A DNA stretch of 46,636 nucleotides, taken from positions 4,308-50,943 of the forward strand of contig WIDE01000076.1 in assembly GCA_015039315.1 (NCBI GenBank), read 5' to 3'. The DNA comes from Clavulina sp. PMI_390. Taxonomy: Eukaryota > Basidiomycota > Agaricomycetes > Cantharellales > Hydnaceae. Shown in pieces: positions 1-11,786 of the stretch. Numbering within the stretch: the first letter of the stretch is position 1; each line of letters begins with the position of its first letter. The notes under the pieces were generated by a model. The model worked only from the letters and a program-made list of their open reading frames with translations. It did not search any database and was not told where the DNA came from. Both the position numbers and the translations under genes were made by a program.

Positions 1-556
1 ATGTTACAAGTCTATTTTGGCGGTGGCTGATGAACGACGGCGTCACGGCGCATATGCATTTTCTTTATCCTCTGACAACACTGACACGTGACGACGGCAA
101 GGATCAACCAACAGTCCCGCCACCCGACTCGCTTGGCAGTCGTCATGGCTGGTGAGCTAATGACATTAAAAATGTGGCACAGACTCGACAAGGGCAAGAG
201 TGGCGAGATGTCATCTCTAACGCCTCGGCTTCCCATGTGGATGGTTGCATGTGCCTGAGGCGAGCAGAGTTGCAAGCTTACCAACCATCCTGTCTATGAG
301 TCTGCGACTTTGGTAACTATCAATGGTCGAAACTATGGCCTTTGCTGTTCTTTATATTTCCTCATCGTTGAGAACACCTTGTCTATGTCCTGAAATCCTT
401 CTGTGATGACCCTTTGCTCTAAATAGAGCAGGTCACCTGATTGCTAGTCAGCAATCCACAACGCCCACGTCAATCACGTTGAGGCACGCAAAGCATCGGC
501 ACTGAGCATCAGGCCCTAACAGCATCTAGTTCATTGGCTCCCTTTAACCTTGCCGA
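1..556. other. Upstream region without recognisable gene
   Basis: No open frame here shows family motifs or codon structure resembling the neighbours. A 90-residue frame on the minus strand has no recognisable domain and I treat it as chance. The right part must contain the promoter and 5' leader of the beta-mannosidase gene that starts at 557. I see no clear TATA box at a convincing distance. Confidence 0.5.
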
Positions 557-3500
557 ATGAGAGAACAATTACCCTCTGAAGCGGGAGGATGGGATAACAT
601 AGCTGTTTCTGATGAGCTCTCCAGAGGCTGGCAATGGTGTCAGCGCGACACTACTCGCGACCTGCTCGATCAATCCCGATATATTGAATCCTCAAGAAGC
701 CAGAAATATCCTGAGGAGAGTAAGAATGCACAGACGATGTATGATTGGAGAAACTGCGCAGAATTCCCTACTGAGATTCACGTCGAGTTGATGGAGGCTG
801 GGTTGATACCTGACCCGCGAATAGGGTTTAATGAACACAGAGTCCAATGTATGTCAACTTCAACAACCACGTCCTCCGAACAACCGGCAAAACTAACAAT
901 CCATCGTCATCTCTGGTAGGGATTGGCGATCAAGAATGGCTGTTTAGGAGGAAGTTCGACCACATTAGGAATCTACCACTGGTCAAGCTCGTATTCGAAG
1001 GATTGGACACGTTCTGTGATGTTTATCTGGTTCGTGAAGAATGATCCTGTCTAACGCAGCCTCACTGATCGGCCAGGTTTATCACATAGAACGACCGACT
1101 AATCGTGGAAGCTCAAAACCAGTTTCGACCATATACGGTGCGTCCTACGCTCACTCCACTAACACGAAGCGCTGATCGTTTCATTAGATCCAGGCCGTCA
1201 ACTTTCCTCGCATATCTGAGACGGATCTGCTGAAAACTGACAACGTGCTCGTGCTGCATTTCAAATCCGCAAAACAAATCGCCCTTGACCTCGAGAAAAA
1301 ATATGGGACGGTCCGAGCCGGTTCCGTGAACCTTGGCCATCCTAGTCGCGTTTATGCTCGTAAAGCCCAGTATGACTGGAGGTACGCCCGCAACCTATAA
1401 CGTCTTCCAGTGTTATTGATGCTCGTGTTTTGGATGTTTAGGTGGGATTGGGTGAGTATCTAGCTAAGCTGTGATGTGCTATAACTATCATTTTCGTGTT
1501 GACTTCAGCTTTGTAGGGGCCTGAGCTCATGACTGTGGGCCCTTACAGACCGATCCGCCTCGATAGCTACAACGTTCAGATCGCCAACATCCATCCTATC
1601 CCCACAGTATCTTTCGCTGACGGCACGACAGATTCCATATGTTCGCTGAGAGTCAAGTGCTCGTTGGATGGACATGCACACCATGTCGCTACCATCAGTG
1701 TATCTCTTCGCCGTGTTAACCCACAATCAGCTCAGGACTCGTCATTAGTGCACGAAACGACTCTGAATATCGAAGGGAGATATACCTCGAAGGATGCACC
1801 CCCGTCTGATCTTGGTGTCTCAGTTCTCGAAGTAGCGAGCTGGTCCTTCGCCCCAAATGAGGTTGACCTCTGGTGGCCTGTGGGATATGGGGAGCCAGTA
1901 CTCTATGAGTTGACTGTGGAGCTAAAGCTTTGGGTGCGTACTACCTTTGTCGACCTGATCTTAGGTTTATGTATATTTCTCTTTCTCAGGATGGAAAAAG
2001 GCTTGACCTACAGCGAAAGAGGTTCGGCTTTCGAACCGCTGAACTTGTCCAACAACCGTTCCATCCAACATCTGGGGACCACTCCAAGCTCGATCGCCAC
2101 CACCATGGCGAAGGAACCTCATTCTATTTCCGGATTAATGGGGTCCCCATGTTCATGGGCGGTATGTTATTGCGTATTCTCAACACATGCAAGGATCTAA
2201 TATCCCCAGATTCTTGACCCACCATGAATAGGTTCTAATTGGATCCCAGCCGACAATTTCCTTACCACCATGAAACCCAATCAGTATCGAGCATGGCTGA
2301 ACCTGCTGAAGGACGGCAACCAGAATATGATTAGAGCATGGGGAGGTGGCATTTACGAGCCAGAAGTATTCTATGACACCTGTGATGGTTCGTATTCTGT
2401 TTGCCCTGTACATTTCTACCAAAGCAAATAACCTCCTTGATGGCCCCGATTTATAGAGCTTGGTATCCTCGTTTGGCAAGACTTCCAATTTGCTTGTGGA
2501 GTGTATCCAGCGCACGATGAGTTTGTCGCGAACGTTAGAGCCGAAGCCGAGGCCAATGTCATCAGGCTACGTCATCACCCATCCATCGTTTTGTGGTGCG
2601 GTAACAATGAAGGTTCGGATTCTCATGTTGTTCTTATGAAAACCTAATTTTGGCGCATACTAAGAGCTCGGTCACCATCTAGACTATCAGCAGGTCCTTC
2701 AGTGGGGAGATGTGTCTGACCTTCCTGCCAAGCTGATATATGAGGAAGTGCTTCCCGCTGTGATCAGCAACTTTACTGAGCCCGTTGCACCCTATCATCG
2801 TGGAAGTCCTTACGGGGGAAAGGGCTGGGATACAAGTGACCCAACCGTTGGTGATATCGTGAGCCCCTTCCTGATCCTCCTATTTCGTCGAGCTTGACTA
2901 TTCGAGCAGCATCAATGGGAAGTATGGGCAGGGGGAGAGGCGTTCTGGCAAAACTATGACCTGCGTGGCGGACGATTCGTGAGGTGGGGCAAGAATGTAC
3001 TTTGCAGGACAACCGTTTCTGACGCTATCACAGCGAGTTTGGGATCCCTTCTTTCCCTGATCGGCGGACCATCGAGTACTGGCTAGAAGATGGCCAAACG
3101 TCTGATGAGGAGAAGCAGAAACTTCGTTATGCCCAGAGCAAGAGCATGCAGCAGCACAATAAAGCAGGGAGCCATGAGCGACGATTCGCGATTCTCATGA
3201 GTGAAAACTTCCGCTTCACTGCGGATCTGGACGAGCACATATACAATACCCAACTTCTGCAGTGAGTTGCTCCCAGTTGTTGCTAGAAGCTATTGCTTAC
3301 GCCCTCGCTGTAGATCTGAAGCATTAGGTTTCGCTTATCGCAGCTGGCGGAGAGAGTGGAGAGGCCCAGGCCGCGAATATGTGGGAGTTCTCCATCTTAG
3401 TGCAAGATTTACTCACTCCCATATCTTCCATGACCTTCTAGAATGCTGGGGCTCTTGTGTGGCAACTGAACGACTGCTGGCCCGTCATCTCATGGGCTAT

Positions 3501-4410
3501 CGCGGACTACTTCGTCAGTTCCCTTCAAATACTATTATTGTTGTAAAGCGCTGAAACACCGGCGCGCTCAAGATGCGCCCCAAACCTGCATATTATGCGA
3601 TTAAGCGCGAGCTTGCGCCCATCACAGTGGGAATGCAACGCAAGGTAGGTCACTCCCACCGTCCATTCGAACCGTATCTCACATAAGGTTCCGTCCGATG
3701 GGAAGGTGGAAAAAAATAGGTCTGATGATCGCCCTCGACAGGTTGAGTGGCCATCTGTTCCGCCCAGGATGTTGGTGACTGACACCTTATTCTCACAGTT
3801 CTACGAATTCGGCGCGTTTCAATGCAAAAGTGCTTCATTGGACCTCTGGGCTACGAACTCCACATTACAAGCCCGCCGAGTCACGTTGAGGCTCGAGTTT
3901 TTCGACCTCAACTCCGATTGGAAGTCCATCTATCCCATGGCGTCAATCTACACACTGGCACCAAACTCGTCAACAGAGATCCTCTCTAACTTTCAGATTC
4001 CCGAACCGCCTTCACCACCTAACGCAATTCCAGGGACGACAATGACGTATTCAGTGGTAGTCTGCGCCCGCATCTACGAGGCAGGGACGACCTCTCCATT
4101 CAGCGAGCTCATTGCCCGCGCATCCGACTGGCCCCAACCCTTCCGTCTTCTTGATCTTCCCGACCCTGCCCAATATCCAGTAACTGTGAAGGTGAAACTT
4201 CCCTCTGCTGACGCCAACATTCCTACTGTTTCGCTCCTTGCGCCGCTTCGACCCGTCAAGGGCGTGGTTTTATCGGTTGATGGTGCAGACCAGGATGAGG
4301 ATGAAGTTCGTTGGAGTGATAATGGCGTAGACCTGATCCCTGGGGAAGAACAGGTAATTATAGCCAAGGGCTTGAAGACTCGGAGGATTAGGCTAAGGTA
4401 CTTGGGGTAA
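557..4410 (+). CDS. mndB: Beta-mannosidase, glycoside hydrolase family 2 (intracellular B type)
   Basis: Hydrolyses terminal non-reducing beta-D-mannose from manno-oligosaccharides. My model has 16 exons: 557-848, 920-1029, 1090-1137, 1188-1381, 1442-1451, 1517-1933, 1990-2161, 2232-2387, 2457-2612, 2665-2858, 2910-2983, 3034-3261, 3314-3380, 3442-3513, 3573-3644, 3688-4410. It gives 994 aa, slightly longer than most relatives. Motifs in order: RGWQW and FPTEIHVEL near the N-terminus (sugar-binding domain), FEGLDT, RKAQYDWRWDWGPE, RAWGGGIYE, then VLWCGNNE with acid/base Glu518, and SEFGIPSFP with nucleophile Glu609, followed by WQLNDCWPV. These are the standard GH2 beta-mannosidase landmarks. 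There is no signal peptide, which fits the cytosolic B type. The fifth exon is only 10 nt. The 3' end converges on the LRR gene, leaving 131 bp between stop codons. The family call is firm; the start and the exon 3/4 acceptor (1188 or 1194) are less certain. Confidence 0.93.
1442..1451 (+). other. mndB: 10-nt micro-exon of the beta-mannosidase gene
   Basis: The ten bases GTGGGATTGG lie between an acceptor ending TTTAG and a donor GTGAGT. They complete an Arg codon and encode Trp-Asp-Trp, giving the conserved YDWRWDWGPE block of beta-mannosidases. Skipping it would shift the frame and delete the conserved WDW. Confidence 0.8.
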
Positions 4411-4541
4411 AACCAAGAGAGCAGGCGGGCACATCAAATGCGGATAAACATGACTTTGCTCCTCCAGCGCGTCAAAGAAATAGGGATATTTGATACGCAC
4501 CGCGAAATTCAATGCAATAACCAAAAAAAATGTTCCTTGAG

Positions 4542-6485
4542 TCATTGGCCACCTGATATGTCCCGAGAGCGAAGGATTGCTGAGCTAGCGCGTTGGAGAG
4601 ATGGCTGACGAGGAGTAGCAGGTTTGCTAGGCCCGCTGCTTCCTTGTCGTTGGCGCTTCAGTTTTTGCCAAAGATCGGATTTGTCCAAAGCAAGATTCGA
4701 CGACCGCGGAGCCGCTTTCTCTTCCGACATAACTGTCGACTGAGAAGAGAAATCGTATTCTGTGGGGCGAGCGCGCTTCTTGGAGGATACACAAGCTTCC
4801 CCCTGCAGTATGAACGTTTTCTGGTGTTGAGCAGCACGCCGAGCGGCCTGCTCTGCTGGTAAGGATTGCTTCTCCGCCAAAGTACTATACGGTGGCGGAG
4901 GTCGGAAGAGCACCAAATCGAGGCTTGGAGCCAGCTCCGTAGCGTCATCTGTCTCCTCAGGTGGAGCTTGCATTCCTGGTCTCGCCTCTAGAGAAGCATA
5001 AAACTGCTCTAATGAGGCTTTCTCCATCTGTGCCTCACGCGACCGCCGTGAGGAAGAAGCATAAGAAAATACCTAAAAAAAACAAGAACATATTTAGTTG
5101 CTATTTGAAGGTAATCATGGGTAGTAGGGACGTACCGAGGCGATCGCTTGCCCGATTGGATCCTCCCCCTCGAGGATTCGATAAGAAGGCATATCATCCA
5201 ACACTGAAGCCGGGCGCCATTGTTGTCGGTGGCGTGCGGTGAGAAACTTCTTATGGCTTCCTTCATCTTTAACGACTTTGGCGCTCTTTATCACCGTCTC
5301 CTCCGTTTCGTCGATCGCAGCGCGGCCGACGATGACGGGCGCCGCATATTGAGCTGGGAAGACCGCAAGGTTTGAGTCTTCAGCTACACCAGCCCGCCGC
5401 TCGGGGGCAAGCCGTGTCCGAGTGACGGGGTAGTCCAGTCGAGTGATATGAAGAGTATAAGGAAAATCTTTTGAAGGGAAGAAGTCTTTGTTGGCACCGT
5501 GAAGGAGCTGTAGGGCACGAAGCTGATGGGTTGGGTGCACAAGGCTGGACACGAACACGCGCGAATCGGCATTGGCACGGCGTGAAGGCCAACCAGATAT
5601 GTTTGGTACCGTGCAGCCGGTGTCTCGAAGATCTATGGAGTAGCGTGATGTGAGTACATAGCTGCGCTGGATGTGGAGGGTAGATGGGATAGACTTACCC
5701 ACTAGGCAAAGCAAAGGGAAATCAGCTAATGCTTCACAAACGTGATTATTAACACGCGCACAACCCTGCAGATTGAGGATGCGCAACTTCCAAGGGCCTT
5801 GAAGCGGGAGGGAATCGCCATCATCCCCATGTCGTAAGCTTCTGGAGAGATTCTTGATGCCTTTTTCTGAAATGGTCGTTGACGACAAATCCAATGCGAC
5901 AAGCTGGTGCAGGTCCTTGATCTCTATGATATTAACATCATCTATAACACCACGTGCGTCTCGCAAGGATAGCACAGTGATAGCAGAGAATCTCTCCGTC
6001 GGGTCAATCACTTGATATCGTGGGACGTGAACATCTGATAGAGGCAATGATCGCACTCTGTCACAAGGACGTAGAATTTGGGTGAACACGGCGAGATGGA
6101 ACCATACATCAGGATGTGTAGCGGCACCACATATCCCACTTTCTGGGAGCTCCAGTGCTTCGATAAGGAGCCGACTCCAGGATGGTTTGTCCGTGCTTGA
6201 TGATTCGCGAGTAGAGCCAATGTTTGGTAGTCGGCCGACCCATGCGTTCGGATTTTGCAGAGGAGTATCGATGGCCTTGGCAATAAAGAATGCCCCAATA
6301 GGCGCGATAGGGGCGCGTCTGAGCCTTTCTTGGAGCGACTTCACATACCCATGATATGGAATGACGCGCTCATTCTGATGACTGAGTTGATTGACGTGGA
6401 CGTGTCGAATATCGATACCAGCATTATCTGCTTGCACATCTTGACGTGTTGCTCGGGATATTATGATACGCCGAGGTGCTGCCAT
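4542..6485 (-). CDS. Leucine-rich-repeat protein of unknown function
   Basis: Three exons on the minus strand (6485-5699, 5632-5136, 5072-4542) give 604 aa. I start at the ATG at 6485 (MAAPRRIII); an in-frame ATG at 6569 would add 28 residues. The N-terminal third has no recognisable domain. The middle holds irregular leucine-rich repeats: ITVLSLRDARG, LVALDLSSTTIS, LRILNLQGCARV, and LLCLVDLRDTGC. The last is restored only when the 66-nt intron (5698-5633) is removed; that intron has no stop and is a multiple of three, so it can be mistaken for coding. The C-terminal third is hydrophilic, Pro/Ser/Lys-rich and probably disordered, with a basic KKRAR stretch that might be a nuclear signal. LRR proteins of this sort often act as F-box-like adaptors, but I see no F-box, so no function is assigned. 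Confidence 0.7.
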
Positions 6486-6569
6486 GAGAGTTGGGCACTC
6501 AGTGGCCCCAGAAGAAACCAGCCCTGAAGCAGCGAAAGCAAAGTTGTGTTTCCAATCGCGTGATGTCAC

Positions 6570-7079
6570 ATGTCACAAATAAGCACTGCCACCACTTTGC
6601 CCTGTTTTTCCTCGCCACCATCAACTTCGTTCCGAGGTTAGATGCCTGTATGGTCTAGGCGCGGTACCGCGAATATTAGTGCGCCACTGTAAAACTTCCG
6701 TCGTTTGTGCTCTTGCTATCAATCAATTCTCCTTCAACTTGCACGATGACGTCGGGATCCTTCAGGCGCCCACACTGCGCCAATTCCACTCATCAATGAT
6801 TGCGGAGAGCTAAACTCCGCATCGGCGTCTCCAAGAGGACCCAGAACTGCCTAGAATCCGCATAGCCGATAGTCCAGATTGCCGCTCCATCGGCCACGCA
6901 GAAATGGCGCTTGAGAGAAAGGGCATGGTATGCATGCCGATTCGGACATGTGACTCACCTCGCATCGGTCCTTCGGGCCACTTTTTTTCTCCGTTTCGCG
7001 GTCGTGTGACGGAAAATTCAGCGTAGTATTTAAGACATCGCTTCTCCTTGGGGGTATTCATCGCCACCAACACACCAGC
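6570..7079. promoter_or_regulatory. Divergent promoter region, LRR gene / first MFS permease
   Basis: About 510 bp lie between two divergently transcribed genes and contain no credible coding frame. A TATA-like TATTTAAG at about 7027, some 50 nt before the ATG of the MFS gene, is the only promoter-like element I can point to. Binding sites for specific regulators are not identifiable by eye. Confidence 0.45.
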
Positions 7080-9247
7080 ATGTCTGCCCTTGAGGACCAT
7101 ATCTCAATGGAACGTCTTTCGACGTCCTCCACTGTAAAGCTCCCCGAGGAAGCAGCTCACACGCTCCCCGTCCGGAGCCCAGCACCCTCCATCATTCCCA
7201 CAACTTCTACACCCGCCGATCCAACCTCACTCACTCCATCCTCGACCCACAATGCTTCCCCAGTTTCCGTCGGTGAGAATGTTGGAATGGGGGTTGGCTC
7301 TTCATTACCGCCTATGGACCAAGGGCGGCGAGCATGGTGCGCTGTATTGATTAACTCGATTCATTCAGTCATTCTGACTCGAGCAATAAGGACATTCGTG
7401 TTTTGTTCGTTCGTGCTTGAGTCATTAATCTGGGGATTCCCCTTCTCGTAAGCGCAAGACATGTGCTTCTTTTGAGCGAGTCTCACACATCACTTCAGGT
7501 TTGGAGTGTTCCAGCAATACTATTTGACGACACCACCGTTCAATACGGCATCTGAGCAAACCATCAATGCCATCGGAAACATCGCTATTGGGCTTCAATA
7601 TTTGGAAATGCCCATCGTCATTGCAATTCTTCAACGTCGGCCGCAATGGATTCGGCCTATTTCGTGGTCCGCTTTGGCTGCGTCCAGTTTGGGCCTGTTC
7701 CTCTCCAGCTTTGCTCAAGAGGTTAGTTTACCATTTAAATAAGTTTCTTTGCTACAAAATCTCACAGATCTCCATCCAGGCTTGGCAGCTTGTTGCTCTT
7801 CAAGGTGTGGTCGTGGGAGTAAGCGGTGGAATCCTCTACGCCCCGATCGTGATTTGGGTGAGTAACATTTGCTACGCCTGCATTCAGATCGTCGCCTTGA
7901 CACTACTTCAAGCTTGGGCAATGGTTTATGCAAAGACGTGCCTTGGCTGGCTCCCTCATTTTCGTAAGTCCAGTCTTGAGTGATTGGAAATGTGCTGTGT
8001 TCCTTAATCGAGCTTGATAGGGCGGATCTGGCATTGGTATGTCCGTTTCCAGTCTGATGAGTTCCCGTTAACATGGTTCGCTTATTCCAAATAGGGGGTG
8101 CTTTCTTTCCACTCATCATCCAGTTCCTCTTGGACCGAACTGGTGGATTCCGTTGGACCCTTCGCATTCTGGCTATTGCAGTAGCGGTTTGTGGCGGTAC
8201 AGCTATGTTGGGCATCAAGCCTCGAGCACCTATTTCTCGGGTCTCAAATCCTGCTGCAGGGATCCCTGTGCCCTCCGGTCATTCTCTCGACCTCAGCTTC
8301 TTCAAATCGCCAATCTTCATTGTCATTGTGAGCCTCGTCCATCATGTCAACGATGTGTAATTGCTGACGGTATGGGCGAGCAGAGCATGACGACGATTAC
8401 TCAAGCTCTTGCCTACTTCCCGGTCTCCCTTTATATTCCATCGTACAGCACCGCTGCCGGTCTGTCCACAGTTGACGGAACAATCGCCCTCGCTGTATTC
8501 AACTTGGCTCGAGTCGTTGGTAAGAACACATGATCATTCCAGATCACACTGGCGACTGATGCGAATAGTACACCTTTCCCAGGCCAAGTCATTTTTGGTG
8601 AAGTGTGTGACCGTGTCGCGTATACCAACGTGATCATCTTTTCTGGGGCAGTTTCGGCCTTAAGTGCATTCCTCGTGTGGGGCTTCTCCCATAACCTGGG
8701 CTCGTTATTTGCTTTCGTTATAGTATTTGGAGCAATCGTGAGTCCATTGTCAGGCATAAATGGCGTGAGGGCTGACGGAAATCATCATGATTGTCCTAGT
8801 GTGGAGGATTCTCCAGTATCAGCGTGCCTGCCAGTGTTGATATTGCCGGTATGCCTCTCGTAACACGCCCCCTGATCAACAGGCAATTTCTCATCGAAAA
8901 AAACGTACCACTCTCTAGGCTCTGGAGCTCAATCGAGTATGGTGTATGGATGTTTTGGAATGTGCAAAGGGGGTGCTGTCATAATAGGTACGCTTTCCTC
9001 GTGACCCGTCTAACCCTCGAAATTTCCTGATGGTCAACTGGCGGGCATTCTTCCCCCTTCACTTACAGGACCGATGATTGCTGCCTCACTTCACGCCCGT
9101 GGACGAGCCCAGACGTCATCATTGGCTAAGCCTGCCTATGGGGGCTATGGATTCACTTTCGTAGAACTTTTCGTTGGGAGTATGATGGTTCTGACAACCG
9201 CTGGGGGCATAGTTACTGTGTACCTCAGGGGTCATCGGGTGCGTTGA
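7080..9247 (+). CDS. MFS permease, monocarboxylate-permease-like, copy 1
   Basis: Predicted proton- or gradient-driven plasma-membrane permease of the major facilitator superfamily; substrate unknown. Twelve exons (7080-7336, 7391-7447, 7499-7721, 7768-7857, 7913-7963, 8021-8036, 8095-8327, 8384-8519, 8583-8737, 8800-8848, 8919-8987, 9069-9247) give 504 aa. A hydrophilic Pro/Ser/Thr-rich N-terminal tail of about 85 residues precedes the first membrane segment (LIWGFPFSFGVFQQYYLTTP). Further helices alternate with short loops, including GGILYAPIVIW, GGSGIGGAFFPLII and ALAYFPVSLYIP. This layout suits fungal MCH/MCT-type carriers. The next gene is a tandem paralog of exactly the same length. Relative to that copy, this one carries an extra intron (7964-8020), leaving a 16-nt exon that encodes GGSGI. 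The superfamily is firm; the monocarboxylate assignment is only a resemblance. Confidence 0.87.
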
Positions 9248-9597
9248 TCGGCGACAGCACCGTCCATCTGAGTGTACTTGTGCGAATTCAGCGCGCTACG
9301 CTTGGGCCCCCTGACCTGCGGCCGGCAGCACTCTCGTTATTTGCACATCTGCCCGTCTCCCCTTTCTCACCATCTTGTCCATGTATGCTCCATCTTATTC
9401 ATCTCCGTACCTGTGATATGCACATTCTCTCGCTATGAAGTCCCACCCCAAAAAGTCGGCACGTTGGGTCACCCGGTGTCACCCCGTCACGGTTACGCGA
9501 TATTCCTCGTTCCGCGTTAAATATTCAGCGACATGTCTGGCCTCGAACGTGCACCCTCCTGAAATCCTCTCTCACTTCACTCCCCCTAAGAAAAACT
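9248..9597. promoter_or_regulatory. Spacer and promoter between the tandem MFS genes
   Basis: This 350-bp gap holds the 3' end of MFS copy 1 and the promoter of copy 2. The short frames in it show no motif. An AT-rich TTAAATATT about 70 nt before the second ATG could serve as a TATA element. Nothing else stands out. Confidence 0.4.
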
Positions 9598-11716
9598 ATG
9601 CAGTCTGCGAAAAATTCCCCAGACCCCAGCGTTCATCGTGAAGCAGGGGATAGTTGGGGACCGGACAGCTTCATGGCTCCCGAGGATATCTCTGGTAGTC
9701 CTCAGTACGAGATGCAAAGCATACCTGTCAGAACTGACCATGGGGAGGACGGAAATCGGACGAGTCAGCTTGACCGCCCGCCTACTGATGACGAACGCGG
9801 CCGAAGCGAGGCTGCTGTAGCCCTTCCGCCCATTGACGGCGGGAAACATGCATGGTGAGTGATTGACGCGAGGAAAAGTATATGTTACTTTCTTCAAACT
9901 CACCATCCTCGAATCTGCGGAACAGGCTCTTCGTTTTCTGCTCTTGCCTCTTGGAGATGGTCGTATGGGGCTTTCCATACTCGTTCGTACCATACCTTCT
10001 CTTTCCCCCCTAGAGCATCTGTCTCTGAATCCCTTCTCTTCCATATTCCCGACTAACCCCGAAATTCTCACTAGATTTGGGGTCTTCCAGGAATATTACC
10101 TCACCACTCCCCCGTTCGATCAGGCGTCAGAATCTACTATCAACTCAATCGGAACGATTGCTATTGCTATCCAGTTCTTCATCACGCCATTTTGTATCAC
10201 ACTTGCCTCTCGTTACCCCCACTGGATCCCTTTCACTTCGTGGGGGTCACTCATCCTGTATGTGCTGAGTGTGGTCGCAGCAAGCTTCGCTCAGACAGTA
10301 AGTTATTTTGACCATTGCTTATTGAACGAAGGCTGACTCAAGGCTGGTTCGTTGAAGGTGAATCAGCTTCTGATATTCCAGGGTGTCATGGTTGGGCTCT
10401 GCGGAGGGCTGATTTATGCCCCAGTATTTGTGTGGGTGAGTAAATGACTCCTTTGTCTCGTCTTTACCAACGCTTCTCTAATGGCTACTGGGCTCAGTTA
10501 TCGGAGTGGTTCCTAGAGAAGAGGGCCCTGAGTGCAGCAATAATATTCTGTGGAAGTGGTATAGGTATGCCATTAACTCGAAATCTAGAGTTCATCTCTG
10601 ATGATGTACCCAAGGAGGGATCATCTTCCCCCTTGTCATCAATTCTCTGCTTCGCGCGACAGGCGGTCATCAGTGGACTCTTCGCATCCTAGCCCTATTC
10701 ATCGGAGTTTGCTCAGCGGTTTCTCTTCTTGGAGTGAAACCTCGAGTCCCGGTCGCCCGCACGCGCCATGGCGTGGCTCGTGCACTTCCTCGAGCAGATT
10801 GGGGATTCCTGATGTCACCAGAATTTCTTGCTATGGTAAATATGGTTCAGTATCCCGTATCGACTATTTTACTCAACGCCTCCGTCAGAGCACGACCATC
10901 ATGACTCAGGCACTAGCATACTATCCTGTCTCTCTCTATATCCCTGCATTTGCGACCGCCATCGGCCTCTCGACCATCAACGGGACTGTGGCTTTAGCTA
11001 TATTCAATCTTTCAGGAGTGCTTGGTGCGTTCGCATTCAACATCAAGCCTTACTCAAGAAGGAAATAATCCCGCTTCTTAGGTCAAATTCTTTTTGGACA
11101 CGCTTGCGACAAGATTGACTACGCCTATATCATCATTTTTTCAGCGATTGGGTCGGCTCTCTCGGCCTTTCTCATGTGGGGCTTTGCCAAAACTCTCGAA
11201 ATGACTTTTGCTTTCGTTGTTGTATTCGGAGCTGTGGTGCGAATTATTCCTTCAAAGCAACAGAGCCAGTCGTTGAATAATAGACATAGAGCTCCGGATT
11301 TTCCAGCACCGCCCCAGCAGCTAGTAAGGACATTGCAGGTAATGGTGTGCGTTGGGGTGACTAGTGATCGTGATACTAAACCCCACCTAGGGACCGATTC
11401 GCAATCTGGAATCGTATTTGGATGCTTCGAGATGTTCAAAGGAGTAGCCGTCGTCGTCGGTCAGTAGAACGACTCGCACGAAAGGAGTCGTGAATTCTTA
11501 GACAGTCCCGCTAACGACAAACTCATAGGCCCGATTATCTCGGCTCACCTACATCAACGAGATTCTGGAGCCACGTCTGTGTATGGTGGATACGGATTCA
11601 CTCAAATCGAGGTGTTTGTAGGGTCCATGATGGCTCTGACGGCGGTTGGCGGAGTCGTGACGAAGAATCTTCGGAAGACATTCCCGAGGAGTGGAGGGGG
11701 CCAAGTGGTCACATAA
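9598..11716 (+). CDS. MFS permease, monocarboxylate-permease-like, copy 2
   Basis: Tandem paralog of the preceding permease, with the same predicted membrane role. Eleven exons (9598-9854, 9926-9982, 10075-10297, 10343-10435, 10498-10564, 10615-10835, 10889-11024, 11082-11236, 11290-11338, 11391-11459, 11529-11716) give 504 aa. It shares the hydrophilic N-terminal tail, GFPYSFGVFQEYYLTTPPF, GGLIYAPVFVW, TMTQALAYYPVSLYIP-like and VYGGYGFTQIEVFVGS blocks with copy 1, and nearly all exon lengths match pairwise. It lacks the intron that splits the FCGSGIG region in copy 1. The acceptor of exon 4 is ambiguous (10343 or 10358), which changes the protein by five residues. The intron after 11459 uses a GTCAGT donor. 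The tail-to-tail distance to RET3 is only 70 bp, so the 3' UTRs of the two genes probably overlap. Confidence 0.87.
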
Positions 11717-11786
11717 TCTTGCGCACTCAACCAACATGGCACAAAAGAGGATGGCGATGAAAGTTATTAAGAGGATATTACAGGGG

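Noticed and set aside
5115..6569. A continuous 484-codon frame on the minus strand taken as a single exon
   Set aside because: It includes a 66-nt segment with perfect GTAAGT and CATAG ends whose removal restores a leucine-rich repeat (LLCLVDLRDTGC), and it ends by running into a second intron.
557..11716. A catabolic gene cluster of beta-mannosidase plus transporters
   Set aside because: The intervening LRR gene and the lack of a regulator or other mannan enzymes make this weak; the MFS proteins look monocarboxylate-like rather than sugar porters.
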